In this document: piece by piece, positions 25,201 through 37,200 of the stretch
Numbering within the stretch: the first letter of the stretch is position 1
Layout: every line of letters starts with the position of its first letter
From: Notospermus geniculatus
Taxonomy: Eukaryota; Nemertea; Pilidiophora; Heteronemertea; Lineidae
Reading direction: 5' to 3'
Length of the DNA stretch: 64,000 nt
NCBI GenBank assembly: GCA_002633025.1
Contig: NMRB01000802.1
Span: forward strand, 211,189-275,188
The notes under the pieces: generated by a model
Told to the model about the DNA's origin: nothing
Database searches by the model: none
Seen by the model: only the letters and a program-made list of their open reading frames with translations
Translations under genes and position numbers: made by a program

Positions 25201-28200
25201 AATTCACTCACTCGGGATCTAAACTTGGAACTTTTCCGTGTTGCTGTGATCGATATTTTGATGTGTGTTACTGCATGAACTGTGTGTGGATCATTTCGTG
25301 TTGAATCGTTGAATCGGAAACAAAGGTGAACCGTTGTTTGGAAGTTTTCAGAACGTCAAAAACAATCCATGTTGAAGATCATCGTGGATACAAAGCACCA
25401 CAAGTGACCATTAGTGGATTACCCAACCTGTCTATGTGTCTGTACGTCTGTATGTTCAACGACTTGGGATTTTGTTGAGCAATCGTTGGATTAATATCGC
25501 TGATATAAACTGATTCAAACTTGTGTAACAGTTCACGGATACCAGTTATACACTGTTCGCAGTTCATCTGGAGTTTGAACAGTTCATCTATTTGAGTGGA
25601 CAAATCCGTGAGACTTTGAGTGGCCCGTTGAGTTTCTGTTTTGTGGTCTGTGTGAGCTAGGATAGACTGTATCATTGAGTCATTGGATTACATAACTTCC
25701 ATTAATCAGATGCAACCATCGCTGTCGTATTCACTGAGGCGAATCATTTGTTACGTTGGATTATGCTAATGATATAAAGAGACACAATTTATCAAAATGG
25801 GGAATACGTTTAGTTGTGTGAGTGGAAAATCGGCCGATGACAGTCCTAAAAAGGCCAAGAACCCTAAAGATACCAAGGGTTTACCGTTACCGTGCAGTAA
25901 ACCGCGCGTTGTTAAGGTAACAGAGGATAGTATTATCATATCATGGGACAAACCCACCTATGACGGCGGGAACGCCATATTTGGATATTCTGTTAAAATG
26001 GGTCGTGACGGACAAAGTGGTTGGCGAAAGATGACTGCTGAGTGTAACGAGTGCATGTACACGGCCACCGGTTTAGAACCGGATGTGCTGTATAAGTTCT
26101 TCGTCCAGGCGGAAAATGATAACGGTTTGAGTAAACCGAGTGAAGTATCCGATCCAATCCGAACTCTTGCTCTAAAAGTTGAACCACCGGCGGAACCGGC
26201 CACCGTCGAAGTTGACAAAGGGGACGAGAATAAAAACGAGGCTGAAGTTTCGACCGAGTTTGGGGCAAGTGCTGAGAAGTATGTCGTGAAAGATGATGAG
26301 GAGAAGAAATCGAGGAAGTCGTCATCAAGTAGTTCTGACGCTGAAGCTGGGGAAGATACAGCTAAGGTCGAGGTAAACACAGAGGTCAAGGAAGAGGTCA
26401 CGGTCAATGAGAAGGTCGGCGAGGTCGTCAAAGAGGATGTCAGAACAGAAGTAAGGACGGTTACGACGGAAACCAAGGTGGTTACCGTGGTGACGGAGGA
26501 GAAGAAAGCGGAGGAGGAGTTGGACGTGAAGACAGACGACACGGAGGAGGTGGTGGCGACGGTCGTCAAGAGTGAATCCAAGGAGTCCGTCAAGAGCAGC
26601 TCGTCGTCGTCGTCATCAGATGGGGAGAAAAAGAGTAATAAATCGGCCGAGGAAGTAAAGAATGATATCGCAAAAGCTGCGTCTGCTGGGGTATCCGTGG
26701 AAGCTGATTTTAGTGCTAACGGTTCCTCCGTTGGTCACGGTACCGGGATCCTGTCCACGTTCCTAGACTCACGTCTGTACCAGTACAGCAACGACTCGCT
26801 CCTTGACGATGAGAACGAGGAGGACCAAGACGTCAAGACCAAGAACCGCGTCAATAAAAACATGGATATACAAAAACATGATAAACGCTATTTTATTGAG
26901 ATTGAAACGGTTGATGCAACCGGGAACGTCGATGATCAGTTCGACGAACGTGATCGTTACATCCATACTCAGGTACCGATGATCGAACCTGTCGAGTTCG
27001 ACGGCGATGAATCCTGTCGTCTGAGTATCATATCAGAAAGGTCAATGGAGGATAACCTCTCAACTTGCTCACCCGATACCAAAGCTAAAGATGGCCACCA
27101 TTTTGTTTTTTCCAAGAAAGAGGTCGCTGTCAATGGATCGAAGTCGGAGGCCGGTGTTTCTAGAATCCCGTCACTCGGGAGTAAGATACCGTACAAACGA
27201 CAGGAACCGCTGATTATAAACACGGTTCCTGCTGAAATACAGAAACCGGAACCCAAGGCACCGGCGCAACCGGAATCAAGGATTCCTCCGCCACAGATCA
27301 AAGCAACCTCGTCCGGGAAAGCTGCTCAAGATACGGGAACGAGGTTGCCGACATTGGGGACGAGTTACGGTTCAAAGGTTGAGAACGAAGAACGCATGTC
27401 GCCACGCGATGAGACAGAACGTCGATCTTCCATCCCGATGATGTCATCGTCGAAGGTCGAGACGAAAATCACACCACCAAGCATGCCAAGTGCCATTCCA
27501 CGCCGCGGATCGGCGCCTAAAACATCCATTCCGTTAAAAAAGGACAGTTCTGGTGAAAACATAAATGTGACACTCTCTGGTAGTTCACCCGGTTCTGAGG
27601 AGAGCAAAATACCAACCGGCATTCCGCGTAGAAAGTCGGTTGAGAAACCAGATACTTCGTCCAAAATCACTCCACCGTCAGCACGCACCGGTATCCCACG
27701 TGGCACGTCTGGTATTCGTCCACCCGGTTCATTCAGTTTCCAAGCCAGGGTAGATGCAAGTTCATAATCTTTATAAAAAAGGACTGTTTGTACATACGGG
27801 AGATTGCTGGACTTGGATGTTTGGCATTGACATGTGGTTGTAGGGACTTTAGAAAGATGTGTACAGTAGGACTCAGAATGATTTTATTACAGAGAGTAGT
27901 GGATGTAATAATATATATTTATGTTTGAGAATATGGATGCGGATCGTAGGACTTACGGAAACCTTTGTTTTGATAACCGGTCAGTGCCACAACCTTGTGC
28001 CTTAGAAGGTCATGCATTGTCATGGACCTGAAAAAGTGGACTTTTTTAAAGAACTAGGACTTTTAGTTCTTATACTGGATGTTGCGGATTTTTTCGTGGA
28101 CTTTATTTCATGTTGCAGGAGTTATCACGAGTTGATATCTTGGATTATTTTATATTCTCTCATTCATGTCATTGTCGAAACTTTCATAAACTTTTCTCAA

Positions 28201-31200
28201 AGGGACCAACACTTCATGCAGGGACGGACAATTTTATACGGAACCTTATGAACATTCTTGACGGTGCTCGTTGGGAATTTTAACCATTTGATACCGGCCT
28301 CAAGGCAAAGTTTGATAGCGGTCATACCGGTACTTAAAAATAAAATGCGTGGCAATGTTTTTTAAGAAAATAAGTTGAACACTGCAAAGTCTTTCAGTAT
28401 TCAACTGCTTCAGACTCGGCTTGCTGATTTTGATATTAATTTTAAGCGTCATAAACTATAATAATATGCTTTAGCAAAGATTGATGCGGACTTCAGATTA
28501 CATAGCAACTTGGTAAAGAAAGAACAGACATAGAGAATAGAGTAATTAGTAATAAATTGATTGAGTTTGGCTAACGAGGGCGGGGTTGGGAGGTAATAAC
28601 TGTATCGGTAGTCTATACTAAAAATATTGACACATTCATTTCGCCACAGCCGGATGTGAATACTACCTTATTAATGATTTAAAGGTACTTACAGTAATGG
28701 CTCAGAATGTATTGGATACATTGGCGTGTTTAGCAATTATGAGGAAATGCTGTTTCCTGCTTAGAAATAATGGTGTGAACCTTGATCACTGGGCAAACAA
28801 TTTGTTCATTTCTAAAAGAAAAGTTTTGTTTACAAGTCAGAGACGAAAATGGTGGAGACCAAAATGTTGTTTGTACAGGCCTACAAGTCGTAGACCAAAT
28901 GTTGTTTGTAGGCCTACAAAGTCAGACACCAAAACGTTGTTTGTAGACCTACAAGTCAGAGACCAAAATGTTGTCTGAAGGCCTGCAAGTCGCAGACCAA
29001 AGTGATGTCTGTAGAGCTACAAGTCAGAGACCAAAATATTGTTTGTAGATCTACAAAGTTGTAGACCAAAATGTTGTTGGTAGACCTACCAGTACAAGTC
29101 GGAGACCAAAATGTTCTGTTTTGTACAAGTCAGAGACAAAATGTTTGTTTACAATTTGGAGACCAAATATTTAGGAAATATCTCTAGTTACTTTCATGAC
29201 TTTGCTTTGTCTAAGAAAACTTGCAATGTTAACAAATCCAAGGTGGAAAATATCAAAATATGATTTAACGTGAATTGGTTCTGTTTGAATTGATTTATCA
29301 ACATTCGGTTTTGAATGAGTGGTTGTTGACTGTTTGATCAGTGGAGGGGGTCGATATTGTGCCGTGGGCTTCATGCCGTGTCGTGGGCTTCATGCCGTGT
29401 CGTGGGTCAGTGCCATGTCACGGAGTCGATGCTGTGCTCTGTGGATAAACGTGATGGACATGGACAGAGATCTCATCNCCAGCACTGTTAGAAACATGGT
29501 AGAGTCGTCACTTGCCTGTTATCCTTCCACAGCAGGGTTTACCTCACTCCTCGTCATTGAGTGTGTGAAGGGAGCGAGACCAAAGCCCTGCTATGGGAGG
29601 ATGCTTCCTGTTGAAAACATTCTGCACAGAGCAAGTGGAGCTGTACTCAAGTTGGAATACAACATGGGTTGTTCATCTGATGTGTTTTTTATTGGGCATA
29701 TAAAAATGAATTGCTCGAGGCTTGTAGCTATTATGGAATGCTCATGTATCGCAGGGCAATTAGAATGGCCATTCATCACCCGTGATCATAGCACATGTTT
29801 TTTGACATGTTTCAATGATGAAGATTTGCATCAGAAAGCGTGAGATGTATACTGTTCACGTCCCTCGACTGCCGGGGTCATGATGCGTGAGGATAATGAT
29901 AGTCATGGATGTGATGGAATAATTGTGGGTGGCCTTGATATGAATGGCGTGGCTCAATGATTCAGCTAAACGTTCACACTTTATGGTCCGGAGACAGGGA
30001 TGTCATCTTTGCTCTCAGTTTGCACTTGTTGCCCGTCAGATGCAAGTTTGACTTCATCCTGAGAATGGAAAGAATTGGGACTTTGACTTCACCACTCTGA
30101 AATAACAACTAGAAGAAGAAATTCTGACCTTGTGCATTTTGCTGGAGTGAAAATGGTCATGACTGATCCACGTCATGAAACCATTCGTTAAGATCAAGGG
30201 GATTATGACTAACTCTGGTCACATTCACTGCGTTAGTCACTTTTTGGACGATTACATGTATTTCAACATTTGACTTGTAAAAGAGCAAGTAATAATAACA
30301 GGTTTTAAGGTGGAAGATATAGCTTTCTACCGGACTCGAACCCACGGACCCTCACATGAGCATCAATCGCCAGCACTCAGGGGCAGCACGCCTTAGTAGG
30401 CCAAATCCCCATCTTCATGTCTTCATCAGTTAATTCCTTAACCAGGCTTGATTAAATATTGCATTAGGCTCCATTTCCATAGAGTTCACGTTGACACTTT
30501 TCACGCGCCACGCTTCACGTTTTCCTTTCGTTCCTCGGAGAAAGCATGTCACAGGACAGGTAATGTGTGTCTCGTTGTGCGCTGAATCGAGGAACGAAAG
30601 GAAAACGTGAAGCGTGGCGCGTGAAAAGTGTCAACGTGAGCTCTATGGAACTGGAGCCTTATGTGAGGTGAAAAAATGAACCATTTTGTGGATTGATTGG
30701 AATATTAACTTGTTTGATCTGTAGGTGTGGAATCTGTGAGAGTTTTTGTGTGTGAGTTGACTGTCAATGGGCAACTCCACTTGTAGAGAAGTCTGGAAAG
30801 TCATTTGTATCGCTGGTCTTAGTTTAAGCCGTAAAGAAACCAACAATGGTGAGTTAGAGCCAACTTGCATGAGAAAACTCTCACGTGGAGTTCTATGTGA
30901 CAATAAGGTCCCATGTTTCTTTGGTCATGTTGGTAGACTGAATCAGGCAGGCTTCAAAAGAAGTGATCAGGATCTCCACGAGTCTGTTACATGGTTACAT
31001 CTAGTGAGGGCTTGTAAAGATAAGAATATTATGTCCACAAAAACCTCCTGACAGCATGTAATATCAGGTTATATCAATATCATTGATGTAATATCAGGTT
31101 ATATCAATATCATTGATATAAGACTTGAACCAGTGTTGACACTTGATAACCAAGGAAGTATGTACTTTAATTCAGGCAATCTGGGTCAGTTATGATTTGG

Positions 31201-34200
31201 TTGACAATTAGGCCTATCATCTGAGAAATAATTGGTGTGTCGGGAGTTGACATCCTCATTTAATTGATGTCCCGACATTGATGACGCTAATTTACTCCCT
31301 GAACTGGAATTGGAATGACCTCTGGAAAGTTGATGTCCTTCAATGACAACAGCAGCATCAGCATTAAGAATCAGTGGGAGTAAAGTTCATTGAGGTAACA
31401 GCCATTCTCAACACTACTGAATCGGATATATAAAATGCTAGACACCTTCTGGATATCCGTGGTTGTATATATATTATATATGCAGTGTATATATAATATA
31501 TATATAATGACATATTTATTTTCATTTCTTATATATAATAGATATATAGGTGGATTTATTGCTATTTTGACTAAAAAGTACACACTGAAATATTGTTATT
31601 TAAACATAATTTTATTTAGATCAATATTTACACGGAGAATCAGTTACAGAGAAAATTAGAATAATACAGCGTTGATCGGTATTATACATGGAGAATGTCT
31701 AGCAGAGAACAATTGAATTTTGTCAGTTGATTCCCATTGTCATTATCTTCATCTGTGGACGAACTTTTCTTCAAGAAGGCAAGTGAAGAAGGGCTGCAAA
31801 AGAAATGATAAGGATATTGAATAATAGATTCAATTGGTCACCACATGAATGATTGGTACGAGCCCAATTCATCGTCTCTTAACAGGATCATCAATAATAC
31901 ATACATGTAGGCCTAGCCGAGTAAAATGACCCGAGTCTAAACATGTATGTCTTGGACAAAGGTTGCTGTTGCTAGGCCTAGCCCAACTCTGTCGCCAGTG
32001 CTGTAGGCCGGTGTAATAGAATCTAATGTCCCCCGATATGTGATGTTCCCGAACAATACATTTACGGATTAATCGGCACCATTGAATTGAACTCTACAGA
32101 GACCACGGCCATTAATCCTGTGACAAACAATGTTGCATGGGGACATCAGAAAGATGGGGGCATTAGATTCTATCACACCGGGTCAACTATACTATCAACC
32201 CGGTATTTTATCAGAGAGGGTGTCAAGTTGAAATCCCCACCTGGTTAGAAGATTGTCTGTCTTCTTTAGGCTTTCCTTTAGCATGTTTAGGTAGGCATGG
32301 TATATTAGGCGACTTGGCTAAGCCTTCATTCATCCTCCCTGAATGTGCTGAAATCGAAATATGGCTGGCATCAGTTCATTAAATTTGTTATTATTGTTAA
32401 AAATAATCCATCTTGACTGATTAGATCAGAAATTGTACTTTTAGTGATGCCAGTAAATTCACCTTCATGTTCTCACCTTTATGCATGTTTGTCATGGACT
32501 CATTCAATTACGAGAAGGAGCTGGGCCCAATCAAGACTGGGACTGCAGTCTTCCACCAGTGCATCCTCTGAAATCAAAATCATATCATGAGCAGTAGGCT
32601 ATCTGAGTAGCCTAGGCCTAGGCCTAGGCCTACCATTACCAAGAGAAAAAAATAAGTTTTAAACGAAATAGGTAGAAGAAGAAGAGGTCATGCGGGGTTG
32701 CCTAATATTAATGAACCTGTTGAATGCCAATGTCATTGCCAGTGCCAATGCCAGGTTTTGAACTAACCCGAAATTATCTGTCAGTGAAATTGTATTTTTA
32801 AAAATTCTGATACACCCTGTAGGCCTATATGCAAATAATAAAAATATGAAAAAGCAGAGTCAACCTCAAGACAAAATTGTTTTGGATAACAAATTATTTC
32901 ATAAACCCTGTAAAGAGATAAAACTGCAATTGTATTTTTGTAACTGTCGTAGGCCTATAGGCCTAGGCCTATATATATTGAAACCAAACAACATAGGGGC
33001 CTACCGGTAGGCCTAATCAATGAAAGCTGAAAGTGAAACACATGAAAACCACACTCCATCCAGGCAGAGCTTGTCTGCTCAGAAAGATGCTCAGATGATC
33101 AAATTTGAGAAACCATGTGTCGGTCTGATCCAGTGCGACTTTGGCATCTGTCAGTAGCGGGCCACGGGGGCCGAAATTGCCACCCAGTCCCAGGGGAGTC
33201 GAGTGAGCGTGACACATTGTGGAAAGGGGCACACAGAAAAGGGGCCAGGCCAAGCTTGGCCTAGCCGTGAGCAACTTGATTTTATTTCAGACGAAGGCCT
33301 AGGTCTCGGTGTCATTTGACAGCCATTTGGCATGCTACTCAGGCCTACACAATTCCTCCTACCTACCTCATATTCTTTCACTTCCCCATTCGAGTTCGAC
33401 CTCAACTGCTCAAAGGAAAGCCATGAAGTACCACTTCTGGCTGCGTCCCTGACCCGTGCTGACTTGCCTGAGGCGGTGTTGACGTACACTGATGCTGACG
33501 CTCTGTGCGCGCGTCTCCGAATGTGGTGACGTCGTCACGTGTTTGTGTTGTCTGACGTAGATGAAAGTGTGACGTCACGTCAACTTGCCTTGCGTTGCCG
33601 CCTTCTTCGCACTCAGTGTGGGTAGTTTCTTTCCAATTATATATAATAGATATATAGGTGGATTTATTGCTATTTTGACTAAAAAGTACACACTGAAATA
33701 TTGTTATTTACACATAATTTTATTTAGATCAATATTTACACGGAGAATCAGTTACAGAGAACATTAGAATAATACAGCGTTGATCGGTATTATACATGGA
33801 GAATGTCTAGCAGAGAACAATTGAATTTTGTCAGTTGATTCCCATTGTCATTATCTTCATCTATGGACGAACTTTTCTTCAAGAAGGCGGCAAGTGAAGA
33901 AGGGCTGCAAAAGAAATGATAAGGATATTGAAATAATAAGGAAATGAAATGATAAGGATATTGAATAATAGATTCAATTGGTCACCACATGAATGATTAG
34001 TACGAGCCCAATTCATCGTCTCTTAACAGGATCATCAATAATACATACATGTAGGCCTAGCCGAGTAAAATGACCCGAGTCTAAACATGTCTGTCTTGGA
34101 CAAAGGTTGCTGTTGCTAGGCCTAGCCCAACTCTGTCGCCAGTGCTGTAGGCCGGTGTAATAGAATCTAATGTCCCCCGATATGTGATGTTCCCGAACAA

Positions 34201-37200
34201 TACATTTACGGATTAATCGGCACCATTGAATTGGACTCTAGAGAGACCACGGCCATTAATCTTGTGACAAACAATGCTGCATGGGGACATCAGAAAGATG
34301 GGGGCATTAGATGCTATCACACCGGGTCAACTATACTATCAACCCGGTATTTTATCAGAGAGGGTGTCAAGTTGAAATCCCCACCTGGTTAGAAGAAGTC
34401 GTCAACTTCATAATGGGCTGTTGTCTGTCTTCTTTAGGCTTTCCTTTAGCATGTTTAGGTAGGCATGGTATATTAGGCGACTTGGCTAAGCCTTCATTCA
34501 TCCTCCCTGAATATGCTGAAATCGAAATATGGCTGGCATCAGTTCATTAAATTTGTTAAAATAATCCATCTTGACTGATTAGATCAGAAATTGTACTTTT
34601 AGTGATGCCAGCAAATTCACCTTCATGTTCTCACCTTTATGCATGTTTGTCATGGACTCATTCAATTACGAGAAGGAGCTGGGCCCAATCAAGACTGGGG
34701 CTGCAGTCTTCCACCAGTGCATCCTCTGAAATCAAAATCATATCATGAGCAGTAGGCTATCTGAGTAGCCTAGGCCTAGGCCTACCATTACCAAGAGAAA
34801 AAAATAAGTTTTAAACGAAATAGGTAGAAGAAGAGGTCATGCGGGGTTGCCTAATATTAATGAACCTGTTGAATGCCAATGTCATTGCCAGTGCCAATGC
34901 CAGGTTTTGAACTAACCCGAAATTATCTGTCAGTGAAATTGTATTTTTAAAAATTCTGATACACCCTATATGCAAATAATAAAAATATGAAAAAGCAGAG
35001 TCAACCTCAAGACAAAATTGTTTTGGATAGGCCTAACAAATTATTTCATTAACCCTGTAGGCCTAGGCCTAAAGAGATAAACCTGCAATTGTATTTTTGT
35101 AACTGTCGTTAACCGTATAGGCCTAGGCCTATATTAAAACCAAAGAACATAATCAATGAAAGCTGAAACACATGAAAACCACACTCCATCCAGGCAGAAC
35201 TTGTCTGCTCAGAAAGATGCTCAGATCAAATTTGAGAAACCATGTGTCGGTCTGATCCAGTGCGACTTTGGCATCTGTCAGTAGCGGGCCACGGGGGCCG
35301 AAATTGCCACCCAGGGCAGTCGAGTGAGCGTGACACATTGTGGAAAGGGGCACACAGAAAAGGGGCCAGGCCAAGCTTGGCCGTCATGGCCGTGGCCGTG
35401 GGCCGTGAGCAACTTGATTTTATTTCAGACGTACCGTAGGCCTAGGTCTCGGTGTCATTTGACAGCCATTTGGCATGCTACTCAGGCCTACACAATTCCT
35501 CCTACCTACCTCATATTCTTTCACTTCCCCATTCGAGTTCGACCTCAACGGAAAGCCATGAAGCACCACTTCTGGCTGCGTCCCTGACCATGCTGACTTG
35601 CCTGAGGCGGTGTTGACGTACACTGATGCTGACGCTCTGTGCGCGCGTCTCCGAATGTGGTGACGTCGTCACGTGTTTGTGTTGTCTGACGTAGACGAAA
35701 GTGTGACGTCACGTCAACTTGCCTTGCGTTGCCGCCTTCTTCGCACCAGCAGTGTGGGTAGTTTCTTTCCATTATTCAGACAGTACCCCATGCCGAGGTT
35801 GCGAAAAGCCGTAGCAAGTGTGCGGTTATCAAATCTCCATGATCTCAGTAAAACTCATTTATATTGGTTGTAATCCTGACAAAATATCCTTCCCAAAGAT
35901 GTATAATAATTGAGTGGGTACTCCCCCAGGTCCAGTATATTTACTTAGTCAAAGAAAAAGTGCCGTCCGACTTAACACATCTGGAGACTGGGCATGCCTG
36001 ACGATGTTTTAGCGGGAAACAATGTCGGTTATGGGAAGGCCACTTTAATGAGCCTACTTAGCATATTCAAATGCACCTAAATGTACTCACTGCATCATCC
36101 AATGGGTGAAGGGGATATGGCATAGGGATTCCCATGACATCATTGGCTCCCAACTATTGGATACCATTGTGCGTGGGCGTGGATGGGATGTTTACAGTGA
36201 CAATTATTCAGGATCATTTCGATTTCAGGGGGTTTCTGTTTCACTTGCCACCCTGAGCCACTTGCTTATCTGTAAAACCAGCTCTTAGGACGCGAACATA
36301 AGTGGGCGCTGGGGCGCATATGCGTCTGACAACCTGCTAACAGCGCCAGACAAGCATCAAAATCTGTTATGGACGGGCGCTGATTTCAGCGCCAGTAGTT
36401 CTCAAATGAAAATTTTACCTTTAGTAAATAAACTTCAGTCATAAAGTGCATCTTTGTCTTGCCATCTTATCATTTATAGGCCTATCGAATCTTCTTAGCA
36501 AACTAGGCCTAGGCTATATAGTGACAGTTCCGACGGAGCCATACATCCACATGAGCCCGGCCTGACGATTTGGCGGGAAGCCAAAAGAGACCGCTGACTC
36601 ATCCTGGAACTCCACGTGTGTTGGCTAGTCGCCAAGATGCAGTGACATGACCTATTTAGTGCTGCATCATCCACATTGTGTTTCACAGGTCGGCGCTAGG
36701 CGGCGGTATGCAAGCACCAACCTGTGTCCGCACGAGCCGCATCACGCCGAATTCGGCGTGTTTCTAAATACGCAGGCCGAATCACAACCAGAAATGGGTG
36801 ATCACGTGATCTACTGCGCCACGAAAGGAAACCCTAGGAAAATAGCGATATGAGGCTTATTTCTTGCAGACTTTGCCAATAATTGACGGATTTGTCATTT
36901 CTGATGAGAAATTGTCACAGACATGACATTGTTGAGAAGAAAATGATGCTATTTCGGATTTCACCTCGGCAGCTAACTGTCACTGTGCTGTAACGTAGTG
37001 TAAACGTATGTGACGACGCACCGACCAGCTGCCAGTGGCTAACATGACATGTACAGCATATCTCAGACAAAATAGGCCTATGTATGTCATAATCATGACG
37101 GATAATGTGATGCCCACACACGGAGACATCCTAGGTAGGCCTATTTGACGAGATTCAACAGTTTATAAACCCGAAGCGAGGAATTCCCGCCATCTTGAAA

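Larger units (their letters stand above)
28345..31530 (+). other. Intron, repeat-rich
   Basis: It includes a degenerate minisatellite (28836-29168), a family F MITE (29521-29602), a reverse tRNA-like SINE remnant (about 30330-30390, CCGGACTCGAACCCACGG), the long-arm foldback (30466-30660), a family G MITE (30735-30891), a doubled 30 bp unit (31057-31117) and an AT palindrome region (31460-31510). No exon is supported. Confidence 0.55.

Noticed and set aside
26769-27706. Reverse-strand frames within the nested gene
   Set aside because: No recognisable protein; codon pattern and motifs fit only the forward 656-codon frame.
27718-27767. Splice donor near the end of the nested gene joining it to 40265
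   Set aside because: The only GT donor there (CCAGG|GTAGAT) leaves phase 0, and the phase-0 reading of the exon at 40265 begins with a stop codon.
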